Origin: Sphingorhabdus sp.
Lineage (GTDB): Bacteria > Pseudomonadota > Alphaproteobacteria > Sphingomonadales > Sphingomonadaceae
Direction: 5' to 3'
NCBI RefSeq assembly: GCF_023910635.1
Contig: NZ_JAAVVZ010000015.1
Span: 1 to 64,000, forward strand
Length of the DNA stretch: 64,000 nucleotides
Shown: positions 41,804 to 49,729 of the stretch, piece after piece
Layout: each line of letters starts with the position of its first letter
Position numbering within the stretch: position 1 is the stretch's first letter
Made by a program: the position numbers and the translations under genes
The notes under the pieces: generated by a model
Seen by the model: only the letters and a program-made list of their open reading frames with translations
What the model was told of the DNA's origin: nothing
Database searches by the model: none

Positions 41804-44224
41804 ATGAAAAGCAATGATCTAAAGCCATTTCTCGATCTTAGAGGAAATATCAACGGCGCGTTTTTTCGCGACTTGCATCATGGCACATGGGCGCTGCGTG
41901 GTTCAACCGGTCTTTTCCGGCTGGCCCTAACCGGAATTGCCAGTTCGTTTGTCCTCGCTTCCCCGGTTGCCGCGCAATCATTGCCGACGGACGGTGTTGT
42001 TGTATCGGGAAATGCGACAGTCACCACGGCAGGTCCGACGATGACGATCAATCAAACGAGCCAGAAAACGGCGATGAACTGGGACAGTTTCAATATCGCG
42101 CAAGGACACACTGTCCAGTTCGTTCAACCAAACAGCAAATCGGTCGCGCTCAATCGGGTAATCGGGCAGGATGCATCGGTTATTTTTGGAAATCTGAGCG
42201 CCAATGGACAAGTGTTCCTGATAAATCCGAATGGGGTGTTGTTCGGCACATCTGCCCAAGTCAACGTAGCAGGATTAGTCGCGTCCACGCTGAACATGAC
42301 CGACGCTGATTTTGCTGCCGGTCATTACCGCTTTGCAGGCAGCGGGGGTACGGTGGTCAATCAGGGCACTATAAACAGCGATGGCGGATATGTTGCGATG
42401 CTTGGTGCCAATGTCAGTAATCATGGTCTGATCCAGGCAAATATGGGCACTGTGGCGCTGGCTGCGGGAACCGCAATCACCCTCGACCTTGCAGGCGATG
42501 GTTTGCTTAATGTGGCTGTCGATCAGGGCGTGGTTCAGGCGCTTGTTGTAAATGGCGGGCTTTTACGCGCAGATGGCGGAACCGTTCTGATGACCGCACA
42601 AGGCGCAGGGAACATTCTGAAATCCGTAGTCAATAACAGCGGCGTTGTCGAAGCTCGCACGCTTGAAAGTCGGGCTGGAAAAATCCTGCTCCTTGCTGAT
42701 ATGAAGAACGGCTCCTTAAACATGAGCGGCGCGCTGGATGCAAGCGCCCCCGACGGCAGCAATGGCGGTTTCATCGAAACCTCTGCGGCGACGGTAAATG
42801 TTGCCGACAGCGCCCGGATCACGACGGCGGCAGTAAAGGGGACGACCGGCACATGGCTTATCGATCCAGCCGACTACACGATCGCTGCTATCGGCGGCAA
42901 TATCACCGGCGCGACGCTTTCAGCTCAATTGGTGACCACCAATGTCATAATCAGCACGATACCTGTCGCAGGCGACAGCACGCCGGGTAATGGCGATATC
43001 CATGTGAACGACGCGATTGCCTGGGTCGCTTCGGGTGATGCGACGACGTTGACGCTAAACGCTTTCCGAGACCTTAATATCAACGCCGCGATTACCGCGA
43101 CAAAGGGCAATATCGTTGCCTGCTGCGGCCGAGACGTGAACGTCGATTCGGCGCTGACTACGACCAATGGCAGCATTTTGTTAAATGCTGGCCAAGATGT
43201 AAACGTGCGGCACGCGATGACCACAACTGACGGGAACATCGTCTTGTGCGCCGGGCATGACATCCATATCGATGCAGCTGTAACGTTGACACGTGGCAGC
43301 ACAATTCCAGCGCAAAGCCTAGGTTCGCCGGTCGGTCTCACGCTGATTGCGGGCGCCGCTGGCACTGGCCCCGGCGTAGGTGGCGGGATAATCATCTTTG
43401 CACCGCTCGCGCCGCCAGTTACGGTAACCGTCGCGCCAGTCAACATCACCTATAACCCGGTTTCCTATTCCGCCCCGACCGATTTTTCGACCAAGTTCGT
43501 TTTGACTGAGGGCGCGGCAATCACGCAGCGCATGCTGCTTTTCCCGACCGTCAGCAAAACTTTTGACGGAACAAGCAATGCTATTCTGACAGGTTTCAAC
43601 ACCACCGCAGCTTCGGGTATTCCTGCTGGAGTGACGCTGGTCGCGGCACCCGGTGCCACAGCATCTTTTGACAGCACCGCCGTAGGTACAGGCATCGGTA
43701 TCACCTACAGCGGATATTCATTGGGCGGACCTAACGCCGATTTGTACACTTTGGCTGCTACGTGCTGCAATCCGGTCTTCAGAACAACCGGAAGCATTAC
43801 TGAGGCAGCCACACCGCCACCTCCACCTCCACCTCCACCTCCACCTCCACCTCCACCTCCAACTCCAACTCCAACTCCAACTCCAACGCCTACCCCTACC
43901 CCTACCCCTACCCCTACCCCTACCCCTACCCCTACCCCTACCCCTACCCCTACGCCTAGTCCGCCGCCAACAGCCACACCGACACCCCCTCCGCCAGTGG
44001 TAGCGACTGTAGCGCTAACGCCATTGATCGCCTTTGCCCCAGCGCTTATAGGGTCGCCCAGGGGTGTAGAGTTGGCTGTTCTCGACAACGGCCTGAGAAT
44101 GCCTGCAGTTGAAGTACCCGCGCCGCCTGCTCCTATCGCAGACGCTGCACCGTCTCCAGTTCCCGCGCCGCCGGTCGTAAAGCCACCACTGCCTGTTTAT
44201 CCGCTAAAGCAGGCACGTCATTGA
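41804..44224 (+). CDS. Two-partner secretion exoprotein (TpsA) with filamentous-haemagglutinin N-domain
   Basis: An 806-residue exoprotein. A long signal sequence (about 58 residues, ending SPVAAQS) precedes the TPS secretion domain. That domain has NWDSFNIAQGHTVQFVQP, the NRVIG segment and the NPNG motif (FLINPNGVLFGTSAQVNVAG). A beta-helix of repeated short strands follows. Near residues 560-640 there is a region with KTFDGTSNA, like MBG/YDG filamentous repeats. Then comes a Pro-Pro and Pro-Thr repeat spacer (about 670-725) and a proline-rich tail. It should be exported by the TpsB encoded upstream, but that gene carries an IS element, so export is presumably lost. Confidence 0.9.
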   Translation: MKSNDLKPFLDLRGNINGAFFRDLHHGTWALRGSTGLFRLALTGIASSFVLASPVAAQSLPTDGVVVSGNATVTTAGPTMTINQTSQKTAMNWDSFNIAQGHTVQFVQPNSKSVALNRVIGQDASVIFGNLSANGQVFLINPNGVLFGTSAQVNVAGLVASTLNMTDADFAAGHYRFAGSGGTVVNQGTINSDGGYVAMLGANVSNHGLIQANMGTVALAAGTAITLDLAGDGLLNVAVDQGVVQALVVNGGLLRADGGTVLMTAQGAGNILKSVVNNSGVVEARTLESRAGKILLLADMKNGSLNMSGALDASAPDGSNGGFIETSAATVNVADSARITTAAVKGTTGTWLIDPADYTIAAIGGNITGATLSAQLVTTNVIISTIPVAGDSTPGNGDIHVNDAIAWVASGDATTLTLNAFRDLNINAAITATKGNIVACCGRDVNVDSALTTTNGSILLNAGQDVNVRHAMTTTDGNIVLCAGHDIHIDAAVTLTRGSTIPAQSLGSPVGLTLIAGAAGTGPGVGGGIIIFAPLAPPVTVTVAPVNITYNPVSYSAPTDFSTKFVLTEGAAITQRMLLFPTVSKTFDGTSNAILTGFNTTAASGIPAGVTLVAAPGATASFDSTAVGTGIGITYSGYSLGGPNADLYTLAATCCNPVFRTTGSITEAATPPPPPPPPPPPPPPPPTPTPTPTPTPTPTPTPTPTPTPTPTPTPTPTPSPPPTATPTPPPPVVATVALTPLIAFAPALIGSPRGVELAVLDNGLRMPAVEVPAPPAPIADAAPSPVPAPPVVKPPLPVYPLKQARH
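43814..43958 (+). repeat. Hexanucleotide microsatellite inside tpsA
   Basis: Three adjacent hexamer arrays: CCACCT units (to 43860), CCAACT units (43861-43887) and about ten or more TACCCC units (43889-43954). They encode Pro-Pro then Thr-Pro repeats. Because the unit is six bases, slippage would change spacer length without breaking the frame. Confidence 0.9.
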
Positions 44225-44243
44225 TCGTGGTCGAGGTAAGTTT

Positions 44244-44906
44244 GTGAAACGGGCATATCACTATGCAGCACTGTTGGCCTGCTTTGCCTGCCCGCAGCTG
44301 CTTTGGGCATCAGAGGTAAAGGTTACGGATTCGGGGAAACAAGCGCCCAGTGGTGCTGACTTTCTAGGCGAGGTTGCGTCGCGCGATGCCGTTCGGGTAG
44401 CCGATTGGATTAAATCATCGCTCGATAATGGAGATCGTCCGTTCGTGATTGTCGATAAGGTAAATGCGCGTGTTTATTTATTCAACAAGCATGCCAAGCT
44501 GCTGGGCGCAGCATCAGCATTGTTGGGCCTAAGGCGCGGCGACGGCAGCGTCGCCGGCATCGGTCATCGCAAGCTTTCAACTATCACGCCAGAGGAACGC
44601 ACTACTCCCGCAGGACGCTTTGTTGCATCGCTAGGCAATGATTACACACAGGATATATTGTGGATAGACTTTGATCTTGCATTGTCGCTTCACCGTGTGA
44701 TCACCGGGAATGTCAACGACCGCAGGCATCAGCGCCTTGCCTCCGCGACGCCTCTTGATAACCGTATTTCCTATGGTTGCATCAACGTTCCGGTAGATTT
44801 CTATGACAAATTAATCATCCCAGCTTTCACGGGAACAACCGGCGTCGTGTACATATTACCGGAAACTACCGCAATCGAGGAAGTATTCTCGATGACCACG
44901 CCCTAA
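44244..44906 (+). CDS. L,D-transpeptidase (YkuD-like) periplasmic protein
   Basis: A 220-residue protein with a signal peptide (cleavage near LLWAS) and a YkuD-type catalytic domain. The active-site motif is the SYGCINVP segment with nucleophile Cys, following the usual His-containing strand (LSLHRVITG). Such enzymes cross-link peptidoglycan or attach proteins to it. The GTG start at 44244 has GAGGTAAG upstream, and the gene is 20 bases downstream of tpsA, so it is likely co-transcribed. A role in anchoring or passage of the exoprotein at the wall is possible. Confidence 0.8.
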   Translation: MKRAYHYAALLACFACPQLLWASEVKVTDSGKQAPSGADFLGEVASRDAVRVADWIKSSLDNGDRPFVIVDKVNARVYLFNKHAKLLGAASALLGLRRGDGSVAGIGHRKLSTITPEERTTPAGRFVASLGNDYTQDILWIDFDLALSLHRVITGNVNDRRHQRLASATPLDNRISYGCINVPVDFYDKLIIPAFTGTTGVVYILPETTAIEEVFSMTTP

Positions 44907-45004
44907 CAGTACGCAGAATGCTGGCCGGACGAGGGCGGCCATAACGATTAGCCTACGCCAAGTCCGCTTGCCGCCGCACCAATTGGCTTTAAGGACGGCT
45001 GCAT

Positions 45005-45057
45005 TTGGGCGCAAACCGGAAAGGCAGCAAATGGGCCGGGAGCGGACTGGCTGCTTT
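45005..45057 (+). repeat. 53-bp direct repeat, copy 2
   Basis: The second copy of the 53-base sequence at 38196-38248 (two mismatches, same orientation). It lies in the 333-base gap after the L,D-transpeptidase gene, in which I saw no gene. Confidence 0.8.
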
Positions 45058-45239
45058 TAGCCGGATTGCAATGAAAGCGGCCATCAGCGCACCTGACATT
45101 CCAACGGCCTGAACTAACGGCTCTTTGCCTCCAGAGGCGGCGGAGCGGAATGCGTGTGAAGCTGTCATGCGTATGGCAGTGTCGAGTAGACGTTTTGTAC
45201 GATATTGACAATTTGTATCCACATCATCACAAAGGCGCA

Positions 45240-45863
45240 ATGCGCTGGGATCCCACACCTTATTTTGCCATCGCTGATGCCATGGCGCTCTTGCTGAAGC
45301 CGCAGGCCGAAGTGGTCGTGCATGACATCGACTCAGACCGCATATTGCACATCGCTGGTGCCTTTTCTCGGCGGCGGGCTGGCGATCCCTCGCTCAATGA
45401 CCTGGGAACGCTGACCGCAACTGAGGGGGGCGTGATTGGCCCTTATGGCAAAACCAATTTCGACGGACGCGCGCTGAAGTCCGTGTCCGTGCCTATCATG
45501 GGGCAGGACGGCCAGCTGGCGGGCCTTTTCTGCATCAATTTGGATGTTTCAGCCTTTGCGGAGGTGCAGGCGGTGCTGGAACGGTTGATGCTGATCCCAT
45601 CTGCGACAGTCCAAACCGCCGAACGCATGTTTCCGACGGATTGGCGGGAACAGATCAATGTTGAAATTGCCGAATTTCTCGGTGCACGCAATGCCTCGCT
45701 TGCGGGGCTGACAACCCACGATCTGGTTGAATTGACTGCCGCTCTTGATGATCGCGGCTTTTTCTCTATCCGAAAGGCCGCCGATTACATCGCAGCGGCT
45801 CTCGGGGTTTCGCGTGCCACACTTTACAAGCGCCTTTCGGCAGCCCGCAACGCCAACCCGTGA
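45240..45863 (+). CDS. YheO/DauR-like PAS and helix-turn-helix regulator
   Basis: A 207-residue regulator with an N-terminal YheO-like PAS domain (PYFAIADAMALLLKPQAEVVVHDI to LFCINLD) and a C-terminal HTH_22-type domain (SIRKAADYIAAALGVSRATLYKRL). I chose the ATG at 45240, with AAAGG upstream; a start 30 codons earlier is not conserved. The family includes DauR, which controls D-arginine utilisation. It precedes an aminotransferase and an ornithine-cyclodeaminase-like gene, which it probably controls. Confidence 0.85.
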   Translation: MRWDPTPYFAIADAMALLLKPQAEVVVHDIDSDRILHIAGAFSRRRAGDPSLNDLGTLTATEGGVIGPYGKTNFDGRALKSVSVPIMGQDGQLAGLFCINLDVSAFAEVQAVLERLMLIPSATVQTAERMFPTDWREQINVEIAEFLGARNASLAGLTTHDLVELTAALDDRGFFSIRKAADYIAAALGVSRATLYKRLSAARNANP

Positions 45864-45893
45864 TTAAACCATTCGTTGAAGGTAGCCTGTGTT

Positions 45894-47021
45894 ATGCGAA
45901 ATTTTGCCCTTGAGGTCCATTTTTCGAAATGGGAATTTGCCGCAAAATATCACCTGACGGCCTCTGACGCGCAAAGCATGAGCCTGTCCCAGTTGCTCGG
46001 TTTTGCATCCCCAGCAGACCGTGCGCGATTTGATGAATTGCACCTTGGGTACACGCAGACCTTTGGCGCGAAACCGTTGCTGAGAGAAATAGCCAAAACC
46101 TATGACGCCATCACAGACCAGCAGTTGCTCTGCTTTGCCGGCGCGGAGGAGGGCGTTTATGTGGCTATGCGGGTTTTGCTCCGGCCCGACGATCACTGCA
46201 TTGTCATCACCCCCAACTATCAGGCCGCAGAAACAATTCCGTTGGCAATCTGCGCGGTTAGCGGGGTGGCGCTTGACGAACACAATGACTGGTCGCTGGA
46301 TATTGACGCGGTTCGGGCGGCGCTTCGCCCCAATACGAAGCTGATTTCGATTAACTTCCCCAATAATCCCACAGGCGCCATCCCATCACATGCTACATTC
46401 GATGCGCTGGTCGAATTGTGCCGGGAACGCGGCATATGGCTGTTCAGCGATGAGGTTTACCGCCTGATAGAGCACGACCCAGCCGCACGCATTCCGCAGG
46501 TCGCCGATGTCTATGAACGAGGAATATCATTGAATGTAATGTCCAAATCCTATGGCCTGCCGGGCCTGAGAATTGGTTGGTTGGCCTCTCAGGACGGGGC
46601 GTTTCTGCAATCGTGTGAACGTTACAAGCATTATCTGTCGATCTGCAATTCGGGTCCTTCAGAGATACTCGCCGAAATCGCGCTCAAGGCGTGCGAACCT
46701 ATCCTTGAACGAAATCGCGGTATCGCACGGCATAATCTTGGTCTGCTTGACGCTTTCTTTGCCGATTTCCTTGACCTGTTTGATTGGCGTGCGCCCGATG
46801 GGAGTTGCGTCGCCTTCATTCGCTACAAGGGCGGCGATGGGGTAGAGCGCTTCACCGATCGTTTGGTTGAGGAAAGCGGCGTGCTGTTGCTGCCGTCCAG
46901 CATCTATCGCTCCGAGCTCGGCCCTGTTCCGCAAGACTATTTCCGCATCGGATTTGGCCGCAGCAATATGGAAGAAGGCTTGGCGGTTTTCCGCGACTGG
47001 CTGATGAAAAACCGCGCGTGA
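45894..47021 (+). CDS. PLP-dependent class I aminotransferase
   Basis: A 375-residue fold-type I aminotransferase. Landmarks are ITPNYQAAE (binding), NFPNNPTGAIPSH, the DEVYRL Asp, SLNVMSKSYGLPGLRIGWLA with the PLP lysine, and the C-terminal YFRIGFGRSNMEEGL Arg that binds the substrate carboxylate. The start is taken as the ATG at 45894 (30 bases after the regulator). It overlaps the next gene by four bases. With the neighbouring OCD-like enzyme it suggests metabolism of an amino acid; the substrate is not evident. Confidence 0.9.
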   Translation: MRNFALEVHFSKWEFAAKYHLTASDAQSMSLSQLLGFASPADRARFDELHLGYTQTFGAKPLLREIAKTYDAITDQQLLCFAGAEEGVYVAMRVLLRPDDHCIVITPNYQAAETIPLAICAVSGVALDEHNDWSLDIDAVRAALRPNTKLISINFPNNPTGAIPSHATFDALVELCRERGIWLFSDEVYRLIEHDPAARIPQVADVYERGISLNVMSKSYGLPGLRIGWLASQDGAFLQSCERYKHYLSICNSGPSEILAEIALKACEPILERNRGIARHNLGLLDAFFADFLDLFDWRAPDGSCVAFIRYKGGDGVERFTDRLVEESGVLLLPSSIYRSELGPVPQDYFRIGFGRSNMEEGLAVFRDWLMKNRA

Positions 47022-47980
47022 GCCCAGGGTTTCCGATTTATACAATTGAGCAGATTGAGCCGCTGCTTAATCGGCGCGGAGTTATTGAGGCCGTCCGTGA
47101 TGCTTTGATCCGGCATGCGCGCGGCGAGGTGCGGTCGCCCATGCCGGGCCATTTGCTGTTCGAAGAGGCCCGTGGGGATTGCCACATCAAATTCGGGCAT
47201 ATGGCAGGCGCCCCCAATTTTGCGGTGAAGATCGCCACCGGATTTTACGATAATGCCAGCCTTGGCCTGCCCAGCGCCAATGGCGTCATCCTATTGCTCG
47301 ATGCCCGAACTGGCGCGCCGCTCTGCCTGTTTCAGGATGGCGGTTGGATGACGGCTTGGCGCACCGCGGCAGCAACGGCCATCGCCGCGCACTGGCTTTC
47401 ACCAGAGGAAAATCCATTGATAGGCATCATTGGAACTGGTCTCCAAGCGCAGTTGACCCCGGCATGGCTACTAGAACTGTTGCCCGAGGCGCGCTTCATC
47501 ATGACCGGGCGCGACATGACGCGGACCAGTCAGATTGCGGCGACCAGCGGGGCAACGCCGGTTGCAACGACGCAGGAATTACTGGCGATGGCGGATATTG
47601 TCATCACCGCAACCCCATCTGCTGTTGCGTTGTTCGATTCATCGCACGTCCGCCAAGGCACGCATTTTGTGGCTTTGGGCGCAGATGGCCCTGAAAAGCA
47701 GGAATTGCCCGCCGATCTTTTTGCGCGGGCCACGCATATTGTGTGCGATGATGTGCCTCAGTGCACCAAGCTGAGCGATTTTGGCAGGGCTGTGAGGGCT
47801 GGTGTCATCACAGCAGACGATGCGATCCCGTTGGGCCGATTATTGAGCGGCGATCAGGTCATAACGCACTCGCCCGACGAAATTAGCATTGTCAGTCTAA
47901 CAGGCCTGGCAGCGCAAGACATTGCCATTGCCGATTGGTTCGCCAGACAGATGCCTCCAGAAGACGGTAAAATGGGGTAA
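47018..47980 (+). CDS. Ornithine cyclodeaminase / mu-crystallin family protein
   Basis: A 320-residue NAD(P)-dependent member of the OCD/mu-crystallin family, which includes ornithine cyclodeaminase, alanine dehydrogenase of archaea and ketimine reductases. Signatures are HIKFGHMAGAPNFAVKIATGFYDN, the Rossmann loop IGIIGTGLQAQ, and VALGADGPEKQEL. The GTG start at 47018 overlaps the aminotransferase stop. Reaction type within the family cannot be assigned from sequence. Confidence 0.9.
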   Translation: MSPGFPIYTIEQIEPLLNRRGVIEAVRDALIRHARGEVRSPMPGHLLFEEARGDCHIKFGHMAGAPNFAVKIATGFYDNASLGLPSANGVILLLDARTGAPLCLFQDGGWMTAWRTAAATAIAAHWLSPEENPLIGIIGTGLQAQLTPAWLLELLPEARFIMTGRDMTRTSQIAATSGATPVATTQELLAMADIVITATPSAVALFDSSHVRQGTHFVALGADGPEKQELPADLFARATHIVCDDVPQCTKLSDFGRAVRAGVITADDAIPLGRLLSGDQVITHSPDEISIVSLTGLAAQDIAIADWFARQMPPEDGKMG

Positions 47981-48204
47981 CGCTGGAATGGGGTGCGCGT
48001 GCTGGAACGACCACAATTAGGCGCAAAGCCCACATTTACCTCGCTTCTTAATCCTGTCGCATGTGTGATCGGCGTCGCATATCTGGCGTGTCCCCGCCCT
48101 CGCCACAAAAACGCCGTGTGAGGCGACCTAGCGTAATCTCAATCGCTTCCATATGACCGTCAACGCGCCAAATTGGAAACACCTACTGCCGATGATTTGG
48201 CAGA

Positions 48205-48591
48205 CTATGGCTGCGTCGGCTTTCCAAAAGTGCGATACGCCAGAGCAAGCAGCGCAATCATAACGGCTTCAGCTATCATCGGCGGGACTGTCGTCGGTAC
48301 AGTCCCATCCAATGCGATGCTGACGAAACGCCCGAGAAGCGCACATGTGAGAAGCGTCAGTGGCACCATCAGGGGGGTCCGGTCTGCGCGCCATGCCCCG
48401 ATCAGCGAAAAGATAGCCCCTGTCAAAAAGAAGGCGGGGAAGTCGGCGCGCATCGTCGCCATCCCCTGCGTCCCCATCGGAGAAAGCGCGAATTCGGTTG
48501 CCATTTTCGTCGGGTTGAACAGGAAACTCAAACCGATAACGATATTCAAAAGGCCGACGAGGCCAATGATATATTGCATGGTTCTTTTCAT
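48205..48591 (-). CDS. Small four-span membrane protein (DUF4345-like)
   Basis: A 128-residue hydrophobic protein with four predicted spans: YIIGLVGLLNIVIGLSFLF, FFLTGAIFSLIGAW, LMVPLTLLTCALLGRFVSIAL and MIAEAVMIALLALAY. The arrangement and the LLGRFVSIALDG segment fit DUF4345. Function unknown. It is divergent from the GST-like gene. Confidence 0.7.
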   Translation of the reverse strand: MKRTMQYIIGLVGLLNIVIGLSFLFNPTKMATEFALSPMGTQGMATMRADFPAFFLTGAIFSLIGAWRADRTPLMVPLTLLTCALLGRFVSIALDGTVPTTVPPMIAEAVMIALLALAYRTFGKPTQP

Positions 48592-48721
48592 CTGCTCTGT
48601 CCCCCAAAGTGGGCGAAGGATGCACGATGCCGTCCTTCGCCTGATAATATGGCATTGATAATGTCATTAGATTGCGTCAAACATGATGACAAGACAATTT
48701 AATGTAAGGACCACCCCTCCA

Positions 48722-49729
48722 ATGTACGCAATTAACGGAGCACTGGGCTCACCTTATTCGATGAAGATGCGCGCGCTTATGCGTTATCGGCGCATTCCGC
48801 ATATATGGGTGCACGGCGCAGACACGCGCGATGCATTGAGCAAGGTCAAGGCCCCTGTCATCCCGGTGATGGAACATCCCGATGGGACATTTCACAATGA
48901 TTCGACGCCGCTCATCTATGATCTGGAGGCGCGGCACGCCGAACGCTCGGTGATCCCGCCCGATCCCGCAACCGCCTTTATCGCGCATTTGATTGAGGAT
49001 TTTGCCGATGAATGGGTGACAAAGGCGATGTTCGGCTATCGCTGGCTGAAGGAGGTGGACCAGATCCAGATGAGCCGCTGGCTGGCGTTTGACGCGATGA
49101 AGGGCGGCGGGCTGGCGGCGAGCCAAGGCTTTGCCGAACAGTTCCGCGCACGCCAGGTCGGCCGCATGGCAATTGTCGGCTGCGCGGCTGAAAACTTCCC
49201 GCTGATTGAGGCCTCAACCCGTGCGATTCTGGGTGCGCTGGAGGCACATGTCGTGGACAATCACTGCCTATTCGGCACACGGCCCAGCATGGCGGAATTC
49301 GGGATGTACGGGCAATTGTCACAGCTTGGCGTTGATCCAACAGCACAGGCGATGATGCGCAAAGACTATCCCTATAGTTTTCGATGGCTGCTCCATATTG
49401 ACGACATGTCGGGAATCAACGGGGAATGGGAGACTGAGACCGCTGGGGCCGACGCACCCTTTGCGCCGATCATCACCGCCTGGCTGCAACAGGTGGGCGA
49501 AATTTATATGCCCTTCCTCTGCGCCAACGCCGCAGCGATTGCAGCAGGCGACGAAACATTCAGCATCACCGCCATGGGCCTGCCCTACACGCAAGGTGTG
49601 TTCAAATATCAGGTAAAGTGCCTAGCCGATTTGCGCGCGCGCTATGCCGCTCTGGACAATGCAGCGCGGGCGAAGGTCGATCCGCTTCTGGCGCATACGG
49701 GCTGCCTCGATGCTTTACTGAACCGATGA
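48722..49729 (+). CDS. Glutathione S-transferase-like protein
   Basis: A 335-residue GST-fold protein, longer than typical GSTs (about 210-230). The thioredoxin-like N-domain runs from YAINGALGSPYSMKMRALMRYRRIPHIWV to VPVMEHPDG in pattern (PVIPVMEHPDGTFHNDSTPLIYDLE), and a helical C-domain follows. The start at 48722 was chosen for the conserved N-terminus; an in-frame ATG at 48683 has no ribosome binding site. Its stop overlaps the ATG of the sulfatase, so the genes are coupled. Confidence 0.8.
   Translation: MYAINGALGSPYSMKMRALMRYRRIPHIWVHGADTRDALSKVKAPVIPVMEHPDGTFHNDSTPLIYDLEARHAERSVIPPDPATAFIAHLIEDFADEWVTKAMFGYRWLKEVDQIQMSRWLAFDAMKGGGLAASQGFAEQFRARQVGRMAIVGCAAENFPLIEASTRAILGALEAHVVDNHCLFGTRPSMAEFGMYGQLSQLGVDPTAQAMMRKDYPYSFRWLLHIDDMSGINGEWETETAGADAPFAPIITAWLQQVGEIYMPFLCANAAAIAAGDETFSITAMGLPYTQGVFKYQVKCLADLRARYAALDNAARAKVDPLLAHTGCLDALLNR

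Noticed and set aside
43705-44088. Minus-strand frame rich in Gly-Val repeats
   Set aside because: It is the complement of the Pro-Thr microsatellite in tpsA, a product of low-complexity sequence.
44920-44942. TGGCCG...CGGCCA hairpin after the L,D-transpeptidase gene as a terminator
   Set aside because: The stem is only six pairs and no U-run follows, so the evidence is too weak to call.
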